Source: DASTRU01 sp035761045 (GTDB lineage Bacteria > Pseudomonadota > Gammaproteobacteria > Burkholderiales > Burkholderiaceae_E). From it: a DNA stretch of 20,871 nucleotides. The stretch lies in NCBI GenBank assembly GCA_035761045.1, contig DASTRU010000221.1, forward strand, positions 1 through 20,871, written 5' to 3'. Of this stretch, positions 1-6,415 are shown in pieces; the stretch's first letter is position 1, and each line of letters begins with the position of its first letter. Below the pieces are notes generated by a model, which worked only from the letters and a program-made list of their open reading frames with translations, was not told the DNA's origin and made no database searches. Made by a program: the position numbers and the translations under genes.

Positions 1-40
1 GGAAAAAGGGGGTGTGGGTGGGGTAATTCGTGGGGGGAGA

Positions 41-132
41 TGAGCTAAAACGTTGAGTTTTGAGCTGTAAATGGAGATTTGAGCTGTAATCGCCGTTCAA
101 TTGAGCTGTAAATACATGCTTTTGAGCTGTAA
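41..132 (+). repeat. Direct repeat array, TGAGCTGTAA x4 plus one degenerate copy
   Basis: Exact copies lie at 61-70, 80-89, 102-111 and 123-132; 41-50 keeps only the first half. Each exact copy is preceded by at least one T. The spacers between copies are unrelated to each other, so this is not a simple satellite. The spacing of roughly two helical turns places all copies on one face of the DNA, as expected for a series of protein-binding sites. Confidence 0.85.
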
Positions 133-148
133 CTAAATAACGTCAACA
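41..148. mobile_element. Probable right end of a Tn7-like (multi-site DDE) transposon
   Basis: Seen: four exact TGAGCTGTAA repeats start at 61, 80, 102 and 123, with a degenerate copy (TGAGCTAAAA) at 41. The steps are 20, 19, 22 and 21 bp. After the last copy the sequence runs to TAAATAACGTCAACA, ending at 148. Read outward-in on the minus strand this end begins TGTTGACGTTATTTA and then meets the repeats. Known: Tn7-like elements begin with TGT and carry several transposase (TnsB) binding sites of about 22 bp near each end. Inference: the element lies to the left, outside the window, and bases 149-153 (CGTCT) would be the 5-bp target duplication. No transposase gene is visible, so the family is not proven. 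Plasmid iterons or an operator array are alternatives. Confidence 0.5.
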
Positions 149-173
149 CGTCTCACAGCTTCCATCACTCAAA

Positions 174-191
174 CCAAGCGTTATTACTTGG
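174..191. repeat. Small inverted repeat upstream of the XRE/ImmA gene
   Basis: CCAAG (174-178) and CTTGG (187-191) are separated by 8 bp in the leader of the XRE/ImmA gene. It may be an operator half-site pair or may be chance. Confidence 0.25.
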
Positions 192-234
192 AGAAATTTA
201 TGTAGTTATTTAAGCTCGCGCGACGTTACCGATC

Positions 235-252
235 TCGAATTAATAAATTCGA
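235..252. promoter_or_regulatory. Candidate autoregulatory operator (7-bp perfect palindrome)
   Basis: TCGAATT (235-241) and AATTCGA (246-252) form a perfect inverted repeat around the 4-bp centre AATA. It ends 13 bp before the start codon of the HTH-XRE gene. XRE proteins in toxin-antitoxin-like modules usually bind such palindromes to repress their own operon. Binding here is inferred from position and symmetry only. Confidence 0.4.
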
Positions 253-265
253 CACGTTTTTAGTC

Positions 266-1438
266 ATGGCCTTTAATTCAGAAATTTTTAAGTGGGCAAG
301 AGAAAGCGCCGGCCTTGAGTTGGTGGACGCCGCGCGCGCCATCAGTATTGCTCCCGCTTCTTTAGAAGCCATTGAGAAGGGGCAAAAAGAGCCTTCGCGC
401 AACACGTTGCTCAATATGTCGAAGGCCTATCGTCGGTCGCTTCTTACCTTTTATCTTCCGCGCCCGCCACGCAAGGGTGATCGTGGAGAGGATTTTCGAA
501 CCGTAGTCGCCGAACGGACACGACAAGCCGATGCCGCCGTGGATGCCTTGGTACGAGATATTCGAGCGCGTCAAAACTTAGTGCGGGCCGTACTAGAAGA
601 CGAAGAAGATATTCAGCCGTTGAGTTTCATAGGTTCCGCAAGCGTAAATGACGGTGTCTTAGCACTTACTAAAATTATTGAGAACACGCTTGGCATTACC
701 CATCAGCAATACAGAGACCAGAAGAATCCCGAACGTGCGTTCGCTTTACTGCGCGACAAAGTTGAAAAAGCGGGAGTCTTTGTGTTGCTTATTGGAAATT
801 TAGGCAGTCACCACTCCACCATTCCGGTCGAAGCATTCAGAGGTTTGGCGGTCGCTGACTCGATCGCACCTTTCATCGTTATTAACGATAGCGACGCGAA
901 AACCGCGTGGTCGTTCACGCTCTTGCATGAATTAGCGCATCTTTGGCTAGGTGCCACCGGTGTGAGTGGCGGCGCCACTTCTGAAACAAAGATCGAGCGT
1001 TTTTGCAATGACGTGGCAAGCGAATTTTTACTTCCACGCGAATACGTCGAGACTATTGAAATCGGGGGTCTAGATCGCGACGCGCAAATCCAAACCATCT
1101 CAAGTTTCGCCAACCGCTGGCATCTCAGCCGACAAATGGTCGCGTACAGCTTGTACAAAACCGGTCGAATTTCCTTAGACGCTTGGCGGATGCTTGACAG
1201 AACCATTCGTGAACGCTGGGCCGCCGAACGACGGCGTGAAAAAGATCGATTGAAAGAGGAAGGCGGCGGGCCCACGTACTACACGGTGCGGCGCCAAAGG
1301 CTTGGGCCAGCAATACTTGAATTCGCGCGTCACTACATCAACAACGGAATACTGTCGCCAACAAAGGCTGCCAGGGTGCTTGGCGTTAAACCTCGCAACG
1401 TATATCCGCTGTTGGCTTCATCTCCATTAGCTAATTAA
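266..1438 (+). CDS. HTH-XRE / ImmA-IrrE family metallopeptidase
   Basis: A 390-residue two-domain protein. Residues about 5-60 look like an XRE-type helix-turn-helix (the LELVDAARAISIAPASLEAIEKG stretch). The middle is an ImmA/IrrE zinc-peptidase domain with HELAH at 221-225, and E244 in the IERFCNDVASEFLLP helix is the likely third zinc ligand. The C-terminus (about 330-385) contains the GPTYY...ARVLGVKPRN region common in this subgroup. Known: ImmA/IrrE proteins cleave or inactivate partner regulators, and XRE-ImmA fusions are often found beside PIN-like genes. Here the DUF4411 gene follows after 11 bp, so one operon is likely. The chosen ATG has no clear Shine-Dalgarno sequence but puts the HTH right at the N-terminus. 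Its base composition is more AT-rich than the flagellar and division genes downstream, which fits transfer. It could act as antitoxin, regulator or protease; which one is not visible. Confidence 0.9.
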   Translation: MAFNSEIFKWARESAGLELVDAARAISIAPASLEAIEKGQKEPSRNTLLNMSKAYRRSLLTFYLPRPPRKGDRGEDFRTVVAERTRQADAAVDALVRDIRARQNLVRAVLEDEEDIQPLSFIGSASVNDGVLALTKIIENTLGITHQQYRDQKNPERAFALLRDKVEKAGVFVLLIGNLGSHHSTIPVEAFRGLAVADSIAPFIVINDSDAKTAWSFTLLHELAHLWLGATGVSGGATSETKIERFCNDVASEFLLPREYVETIEIGGLDRDAQIQTISSFANRWHLSRQMVAYSLYKTGRISLDAWRMLDRTIRERWAAERRREKDRLKEEGGGPTYYTVRRQRLGPAILEFARHYINNGILSPTKAARVLGVKPRNVYPLLASSPLAN

Positions 1439-1449
1439 TCGGTTAGCTG

Positions 1450-1971
1450 ATGCTTTACTTGTTAGACGCCAACGTCTTAATGACGGCTCATAACCTTTAC
1501 TACCCCCTTGATCAAGTTCCTGAATATTGGGACTGGCTAATTCATATGGGTTGCCAAAATCGCATCAAGGTACCGTTTGAGATTTTTGAAGAATTCAAGG
1601 ACGGCCCAAGCAACTTAGAAAAGGATTTGCTTTTTGCTTGGATTCAAGAAGACGCAAATAAAAAGGCTCTCCTGCTAGCGGAAGACGTAGAGCTGGATAT
1701 CGTGCAAAGAGTTGTTAGCAACGGGTACGCACCCGACCTCACCGACGACGAGATCGAACAAATTGGTCGTGACCCTTTTCTAATTGCGTATGCGCTCGTC
1801 AACAACGAGCGTTGCGTAGTGACCGCCGAAACTTCTGCTCCTAAAAAAGTACGCCAAAACCGGCGGATTCCAGACGTTTGCAAAACGCTAGGCGCGCGCT
1901 GCTGCAATCCTTTTGAACTGAACCGAACACTTGGATTTAGAACACAGTGGAAAGTGGACATTGAAAGGTAA
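1450..1971 (+). CDS. PIN-like DUF4411 family protein (putative toxin nuclease)
   Basis: A 173-residue protein with the acidic pattern of a PIN-like nuclease: D6 in LLDANVL at the extreme N-terminus, E44/E47/E48 in VPFEIFEEFK, D108 in GRDPFLIAYA, and E127 in VVTAETSAP followed by the basic KKVRQNRRIPDVC stretch with D142. The layout matches DUF4411, a family regularly paired with XRE/ImmA-IrrE genes like the one 11 bp upstream. Known: PIN toxins are Mg-dependent ribonucleases, often cutting tRNA or rRNA. Inference: this is the effector of a two-gene toxin-antitoxin or stress module. The length is normal and the acidic residues appear intact, so it is probably not a decayed copy. Substrate unknown. 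Confidence 0.85.
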   Translation: MLYLLDANVLMTAHNLYYPLDQVPEYWDWLIHMGCQNRIKVPFEIFEEFKDGPSNLEKDLLFAWIQEDANKKALLLAEDVELDIVQRVVSNGYAPDLTDDEIEQIGRDPFLIAYALVNNERCVVTAETSAPKKVRQNRRIPDVCKTLGARCCNPFELNRTLGFRTQWKVDIER

Positions 1972-2049
1972 CTACTCGCTTTAGACGGGAACGGGATTTG
2001 CGATCTCGTGCGTACCCTCGCGCTAACGCAAACCACTTGCAACAGCCTC

Positions 2050-2829
2050 ATGTCCCCCCACTCCCGTGCTGGCTTCCTATTAGGTTTTTCCGCCGGCGGA
2101 TTTTTCGACGGCATCGTGCTGCATCAAATCCTGCAATGGCATCACTTGTTGAGCGCCCTGGACCGCGAACCGTTTCTCGATCCGCGCGTGCAAATCGCGG
2201 CCGATGGAATGTTCCATGCGGCGATGTACGTGATTGCCTTGGTCGGGCTTTACTTACTCATTCGCGCGCGTCAGACCTTGGATGCGCCTGGCGCGACGCG
2301 CCAACTACTCTCGCGGCTTCTCATCGGCTTTGGAGCCTGGCATGCGCTCGATGCAGTGCTATCGCATTGGCTGCTCGGCATTCACCGTATTCGCATGGAT
2401 AGCGCCGTGCCGCTCGCGTGGGATGTTGGCTGGCTCGTGGTGTTTGGCGTGGTACCGCTTGGTATCGGCTTTATTTTTTCAAGGCGGACGGCAATACATG
2501 ACGCGGCATCTCGTCACGGCAAAACCTTAGGACTGTTCATCGCCGGCGCAGTCGTTACGGCGATGTGGGCATCGTTGCAACCCATGGGGGCGAATCAAAA
2601 CGATCGCCAAGTCGCGGTCGTGCTGCGTAACGCCGCGTCCGCGTCGCAATTACTAAAGGCGGTCGGAACCATGAACGCCCGCTTGATCGACGCGAATGCG
2701 CGCGGCGATGTGTGGGTACTCAAGCTCAATGATTGGCGCGACGGCTGGCGCCTATATCGACACGGCGCGGTTTATGTGAGTGGCGCGTTAGTCGGCACGA
2801 CGTGCGCCACGCAGTTCACTGCCGACTAA
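2050..2829 (+). CDS. DUF2243 domain-containing membrane protein with C-terminal extension
   Basis: The N-terminal part has the DUF2243 hallmark GGFFDGIVLHQILQWHH, followed by several hydrophobic segments and histidine-rich helices (DGMFHA, GAWHALDAVLSHWLLGIHRIR). About five membrane spans are visible before residue 185. The last roughly 75 residues are soluble (from about QPMGANQNDRQ to the end) and are not part of the usual DUF2243 unit as I know it. The function of DUF2243 is unknown; clustered histidines could bind metal or haem, but that is a guess. I chose ATG 2050 because the family motif follows closely; an in-frame GTG at 2008 would add 14 residues. Neither has a good ribosome binding site. 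The stop overlaps the convergent flgI stop by 4 bp. Confidence 0.8.
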   Translation: MSPHSRAGFLLGFSAGGFFDGIVLHQILQWHHLLSALDREPFLDPRVQIAADGMFHAAMYVIALVGLYLLIRARQTLDAPGATRQLLSRLLIGFGAWHALDAVLSHWLLGIHRIRMDSAVPLAWDVGWLVVFGVVPLGIGFIFSRRTAIHDAASRHGKTLGLFIAGAVVTAMWASLQPMGANQNDRQVAVVLRNAASASQLLKAVGTMNARLIDANARGDVWVLKLNDWRDGWRLYRHGAVYVSGALVGTTCATQFTAD

Positions 2830-4175
2830 ATCACTTCAAGCTCGGCCTTTAACGAACCCGCGGCTTTAAGCGCTTGCAGTATGGCGATGAGGTCTTGCGG
2901 ATTCGCGCCTAAGGAGTTGAGCGCTTTCACCACATCGGCCAACTTAGGCGCGGCGGGCACGGCCATGAGCGCGCCATTTTGTTGGCGCACTTGAATGTCG
3001 GCTTGCTCGGCCACCACGGTTTCGCCACGACCAAACGGCGCGGGCTGGCTAACCACCGGCGTGGAATTAATCGTCACCGACAAATTGCCATGCGCGACCG
3101 CCGCCGGTCCTAAGGACACGGCTTGGTTCATCACTACCGATCCGGTACGCGCGTTGACGATCACCTTGGGCGAAGGCGCGCCCATCGTGACATCGATGTT
3201 TTCAATTTCGGCCAGGAACGCCACCCGCGCGTCCGAGCCTTGCGGCGCGCGTACGCGAATCACGCGGCCATCCAAGGCTTGCGCGGTGCCGGCGCCGAGT
3301 TTGTCGTTGATCGCGCGCGCGGTTTCGCGCGCGGTGGTGAAGTCGCTCGTATTGAGTTCGAGTTGCACGTTGTCGCCATTGGTCAAGCCGCTGGCCACCG
3401 CGCGTTCAACGGTCGCGCCCGCGGGAATACGGCCCGCCGATAAATGATTGATCTGCACGCGGCTGCCACCTTGCGAGGCCCCCGCACCGCCGACGATGAC
3501 GTTGCCTTGCGCCATCGCATAGATTTGTCCGTCCGCGCCTTTTAGCGGCGCGAGCAACAACGTGCCGCCGCGCAAGCTCTTCGCATTGCCTAAGGACGAC
3601 ACGGTGATATCAAGCGTTTGCCCTGGCTGCGCGAAGGCCGGCAGTTGCGCGGTGATCATCACCGCCGCGACGTTCTTCGGTTGCACCTGCGTGCCGGCGG
3701 GTAAGGTCACGCCGAGTTGTTGCAACATCGTTTGCAAGCTTTGCGTGGTGTACGGCGTTTGCGTGGCTTGATCGCCGCTGCCATCCAAGCCCACGACTAA
3801 GCCGTAGCCAATCAATTGGTTGGTCCGCACGCCTTGCACGCTTGCGATTTCGCGAATGCGGGCGGCATGCGCGGAACTCATCGAGACCCAAATCAGCGTA
3901 AGCAATATCGCGACGATGGCCACGTCAACCACCATGCGCGCGACGCGAAAGGCACGCGCGCGCACGAGCGCGGGCGCGAGAGGATCGAGTGGCTCGCTCA
4001 TCGGATCGGAGGACGAGGTCGGTTCGGAACGGTGTTGTGGTGAATTCATGGCGAAACCCTGGACAGCCTTAAGCGATGGTGTCGAGTCTGGCGAACACCC
4101 GGCATGAGGGAACGCCCGAAAACTCTCCCAGGATTGCCCTAGTTCGTGAATAACCATCGGTGCGCGTGTGGACAT
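2826..4175 (-). CDS. flgI: Flagellar P-ring protein FlgI
   Basis: FlgI builds the periplasmic P ring around the flagellar rod, in the peptidoglycan layer. The mature part is typical: it starts ARIREIASVQGVRTNQLIGYG, continues through VVGLDGSGDQ, and ends with a KLADVVKALNSLGANPQDLIAILQ helix. A Sec signal peptide is clear, with hydrophobic residues about 81-98 and a cleavage site after SSAHA (residue 104). Oddly, the reading frame from the ATG at 4175 puts about 75 residues ahead of this signal peptide. That ATG has a good Shine-Dalgarno (GAGGGG, 4183-4188) 7 bp upstream. An internal ATG at 4049 also has AGGG at 7 bp and would give 407 residues; ATG 4001 is a third option. The family is usually near 370 residues. 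It is the last gene of flgGHI, 18 bp after flgH. No flgJ follows. Confidence 0.93.
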   Translation of the reverse strand: MSTRAPMVIHELGQSWESFRAFPHAGCSPDSTPSLKAVQGFAMNSPQHRSEPTSSSDPMSEPLDPLAPALVRARAFRVARMVVDVAIVAILLTLIWVSMSSAHAARIREIASVQGVRTNQLIGYGLVVGLDGSGDQATQTPYTTQSLQTMLQQLGVTLPAGTQVQPKNVAAVMITAQLPAFAQPGQTLDITVSSLGNAKSLRGGTLLLAPLKGADGQIYAMAQGNVIVGGAGASQGGSRVQINHLSAGRIPAGATVERAVASGLTNGDNVQLELNTSDFTTARETARAINDKLGAGTAQALDGRVIRVRAPQGSDARVAFLAEIENIDVTMGAPSPKVIVNARTGSVVMNQAVSLGPAAVAHGNLSVTINSTPVVSQPAPFGRGETVVAEQADIQVRQQNGALMAVPAAPKLADVVKALNSLGANPQDLIAILQALKAAGSLKAELEVI

Positions 4176-4193
4176 GACAATGCCCCTCGTCGT

Positions 4194-5003
4194 TTAAAAC
4201 GGCAAGACACTTAGAAAAATACGGCCGAGCCAACCCATTTGTTGCGCCTCGCCTAATGCGCCGCGCTTACGCGTTTCCAAGCGCACATCGGCTACCTGGG
4301 TAGAACTCACGACGTTGCCGGTTTGAATCGTCAGCGGGTCCACCACGCCGGAAAATCGCAAGGTGTCGGCCGCTTCGTTCACGCCAATTTGTTTTTCGCC
4401 GGCGATGACTAAGTTGCCGTTGGGCAACACTTCGATCACGGTTGCGGTGATGGTGCCGGTGAAAAGGTTGCTATTGGCGATCTCGCCCTTGCCTTCGAAG
4501 TTGTTCGCCGACGAGGCGGTTGCCGTCGCGTTCTTGAAACTATTGGGCGCGATGAGCGGCAGCGCGGACACATTCGCGGCGATCTTGCCGCTCTTGTCGA
4601 TCGTGCTCGACGCGCTTTGGCTTGCCGACACCTTCTCGGAAATTTGCACGGTGATGATGTCGCCCGGCAACCGCGCGCGGCGATCCTCGAACATCGGGCG
4701 ATACGTCACCGCTTGAAAGATCGCGCCATTGGTCGGCGGCGGCATCGAGGCCGCGTCACGCACCGGCGGACGCAGCGATGTCGGACCCTGCACCTCCACG
4801 TGCGGCGAACTAAACGCCGCGCATCCCGCAAGCAAATACACCAGCACCACCGCGAGCACCACGACCATCAACCACTGGCGCGCGCGCAACCGGCGCCGCA
4901 TGCCTTGAGCGATCTCGTGATGACGCACCGGCACCAGCGCGCGGCTATGGGAGGGCTGCACGTCGTCGTGCGCGCGGCGGGGCGGAATCAAAAGACCGAA
5001 CAT
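4194..5003 (-). CDS. flgH: Flagellar L-ring lipoprotein FlgH
   Basis: FlgH forms the outer-membrane L ring that lets the flagellar rod pass through. A lipoprotein signal is visible: the basic MRRRLRARQW region at residues 35-44, a hydrophobic stretch, then the lipobox LLAGC with the lipidated Cys at 61. Downstream are the family segments RPMFEDRRARLPGDIITVQISE, LPNGNLVIAGEKQIGVN, SGVVDPLTI and the C-terminal MGWLGRIFLSVLPF. The ATG at 5003 has a strong AGGAG (5010-5014) 6-7 bp upstream, so it is the favoured start, but this leaves 34 residues before the signal peptide. An internal ATG at 4901 would give a conventional signal peptide but has a poorly placed ribosome site. Middle gene of the minus-strand flgG-flgH-flgI set, 52 bp after flgG. 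Confidence 0.93.
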   Translation of the reverse strand: MFGLLIPPRRAHDDVQPSHSRALVPVRHHEIAQGMRRRLRARQWLMVVVLAVVLVYLLAGCAAFSSPHVEVQGPTSLRPPVRDAASMPPPTNGAIFQAVTYRPMFEDRRARLPGDIITVQISEKVSASQSASSTIDKSGKIAANVSALPLIAPNSFKNATATASSANNFEGKGEIANSNLFTGTITATVIEVLPNGNLVIAGEKQIGVNEAADTLRFSGVVDPLTIQTGNVVSSTQVADVRLETRKRGALGEAQQMGWLGRIFLSVLPF

Positions 5004-5055
5004 GGCGTACTCCTAAAAACTAACGACGTGCGACCACACGCCTAAAACCTATTCA

Positions 5056-5838
5056 TCACAACTGCGACAAGCGGCCCAACATCTGATCCGACGTTTGAAT
5101 CGCCTTCGAGTTGATTTCATACGCGCGCTGCGTGGCGATCATCGACACCAACTCCTCCACCACGTTGACGTTGGAAGTCTCGACATAGCCTTGCATCACG
5201 GTGCCTAAGCCGTTGAGGCCCGGCGTGCCCGTGGTGGGCGTGCCCGACGCGGCGGTTTCGACATAAATGTTTTGCCCGCGCGCTTCCAAACCGGCCGGGT
5301 TGACGAACTGCGCCAATTGCACCGTGCCAATCTGCGTGGGGTTCACGGCACCTGGTGTAGTCACGGTCACGGTGCCGTCTTGTCCAATCGACACCTTGAG
5401 CGCATTCGGCGGCACGGTGATGGCGGGCGTGAGCGGAAAGCCGTTGGAGGTCACGAGCTGGCCTTGCGCATCGACTTGAAACGAACCATCGCGCGTATAG
5501 CCGACCGTGCCGTCGGGCATTTGAATTTGAAAGAAGCCGTTGCCGTTCACGGCCATGTCTAAGTTATTCGTCGTTTGCTGCAAATTGCCTTGCGAGAACA
5601 CGCGCGCGGTCGCGACGGGACGCACGCCGGTGCCGATTTGCAAACCGGTGGGCAATTGCGTTTGTTCCGACGAGGCCGAGCCGGCTTGCCTTAGGTTTTG
5701 ATAAATCAAATCCTCGAACACCGCGTTCTCGCGTTTGTAGCCGTTGGTGCTGACGTTGGCTAGGTTGTGCGAGATGACGTCGAGCTTAGTTTGCTGGGCG
5801 TCTAGGCCGGTTTTGGATATCCAGAGTGAGCGGATCAT
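5056..5838 (-). CDS. flgG: Flagellar distal rod protein FlgG
   Basis: FlgG is the distal rod of the flagellar basal body. The 260-residue length is normal. The N-terminal rod motif (MIRSLWISKTGLDAQQTKLD then HNLANVSTNGYKRENAVFED) and the C-terminal helix (VEELVSMIATQRAYEINSKA) that pack together in the rod are both present. The centre has VNGNGFFQIQMPDGTVGYTRDGSF, typical of FlgG/FlgF. The ATG follows AGGAG by 9 bp. This is the first gene of the visible operon: no flgF lies upstream, only a repeat-filled gap, although flgF normally precedes flgG directly. Any promoter for flgGHI must therefore lie in or beyond that gap. Confidence 0.96.
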   Translation of the reverse strand: MIRSLWISKTGLDAQQTKLDVISHNLANVSTNGYKRENAVFEDLIYQNLRQAGSASSEQTQLPTGLQIGTGVRPVATARVFSQGNLQQTTNNLDMAVNGNGFFQIQMPDGTVGYTRDGSFQVDAQGQLVTSNGFPLTPAITVPPNALKVSIGQDGTVTVTTPGAVNPTQIGTVQLAQFVNPAGLEARGQNIYVETAASGTPTTGTPGLNGLGTVMQGYVETSNVNVVEELVSMIATQRAYEINSKAIQTSDQMLGRLSQL

Positions 5839-5924
5839 TTTGTGAAGCTCCTAAGGGTTTTGTATGACTGGGCGGGGGCGAGGGGTGGGTGGGGCTTGCC
5901 TGGGAGTGGGCTCATGCCGGTGCG

Positions 5925-5943
5925 GTCTGCCCGGTGGGCAGAC
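5925..5943. repeat. Hairpin, 8-bp perfect stem
   Basis: GTCTGCCC (5925-5932) and GGGCAGAC (5936-5943) around the 3-base loop GGT. No T-run follows on either strand, so it is not an obvious intrinsic terminator. Confidence 0.7.
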
Positions 5944-5972
5944 TGCCCTGCGCTGCCTTCAGAAGCCCGCGG

Positions 5973-6022
5973 CAGTTGCGCAACTCGCATCGGCTTATGC
6001 CGATGCTCAAACAGCGCAACTG
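5973..6022. repeat. Nested hairpin (8-bp inner stem, 8-bp outer arms)
   Basis: The inner stem is GCATCGGC (5987-5994) with GCCGATGC (5999-6006) around TTAT. The outer arms CAGTTGCG (5973-5980) and CGCAACTG (6015-6022) also pair. The left outer arm is itself part of the 12-bp palindrome AGTTGCGCAACT (5974-5985), so alternative folds are possible. Confidence 0.65.
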
Positions 6023-6047
6023 GTCCTAAGTCCCCCGGACTTAGGAC
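6023..6047. repeat. Hairpin, 11-bp perfect stem
   Basis: GTCCTAAGTCC (6023-6033) and GGACTTAGGAC (6037-6047) flank a CCC loop. It starts one base after the nested hairpin, so the stem-loops are arranged head to tail. No adjacent T-run. Confidence 0.7.
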
Positions 6048-6157
6048 TGCCCGCACCTTCCTCGTTCGCTTCGGCGTCGCAGAATGAGCCTCACGCTCAC
6101 GGCCCCCACTCCCACACACCACATCGCGCGTCCCCAACACCGCAAGTCGCACGTCCC

Positions 6158-6338
6158 GTGAAGTTAGAGCGGGGCCAGGGCTTGGGCGGATGGCGCGATT
6201 TCTGGCGCGCTGAACGCACGAGGAAGGACGGGCTGTGCCCGTCGCTTCCGAAGGGAGTGAAGGCAGCCCGCAGCGAAGCGAAGGGCCGCGCCGGCATGAG
6301 CGCCAGCCGCCCAAGCCCTGGCCCCGCTCTAACTTCAC
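6158..6338. repeat. Long inverted repeat, 32-bp perfect arms (MITE-like)
   Basis: The left arm at 6158-6189 (starting GTGAAGTTAGAGCGGGG) is the exact reverse complement of the right arm at 6307-6338 (ending CCCCGCTCTAACTTCAC). After one mismatch the pairing continues inward for 6 more bases, giving 38 of 39 positions. The 117-bp interior contains the plus-strand repeat unit (6217-6301) and a small hairpin, GACGGG (6227-6232) with CCCGTC (6238-6243). No transposase is encoded. Such a structure fits a non-autonomous palindromic element or a recombination junction. I recall similar GC-rich segments being mis-annotated as hypothetical proteins in beta- and gammaproteobacterial genomes. Confidence 0.8.
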
Positions 6339-6376
6339 TCGCAAAGAAAGAACCAAGAAACCCGTTTCAACAGCGC

Positions 6377-6415
6377 GCTGATGCAAGCCCCTCGGCTTCG
6401 AATGCTTGCATCAGC
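6377..6415. promoter_or_regulatory. 12-bp inverted repeat in the ftsZ leader
   Basis: GCTGATGCAAGC (6377-6388) and GCTTGCATCAGC (6404-6415) are perfect inverted copies separated by 15 bp, ending 80 bp before the ftsZ start codon. No T-run follows, so termination is unlikely. It could be an operator or an mRNA leader hairpin; the sequence does not decide. Confidence 0.45.

Larger units (their letters stand above)
5910..6067 (-). repeat. Repeat unit, minus-strand copy (diverged, hairpin-bearing)
   Basis: Read on the minus strand this segment begins ACGAGGAAGG followed by CGGGC, has GAAGGCAGC in the middle and ends CCGGCATGAGC. The plus-strand unit at 6217-6301 has the same blocks in the same order. 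The interior is longer here and carries hairpins at 5925-5943, 5987-6006 and 6023-6047. Inference: two diverged, oppositely oriented members of one dispersed repeat family. Confidence 0.55.

Noticed and set aside
41..132. CRISPR array
   Set aside because: The repeats are only 10 bp, with 9-12 bp spacers; too short for CRISPR and without cas genes.
41..132. Plasmid replication iterons
   Set aside because: Spacing would fit, but the surroundings are chromosomal core genes, no rep gene or AT-rich/DnaA box region is visible, and the terminal TCAACA fits a transposon end better. Not fully excluded.
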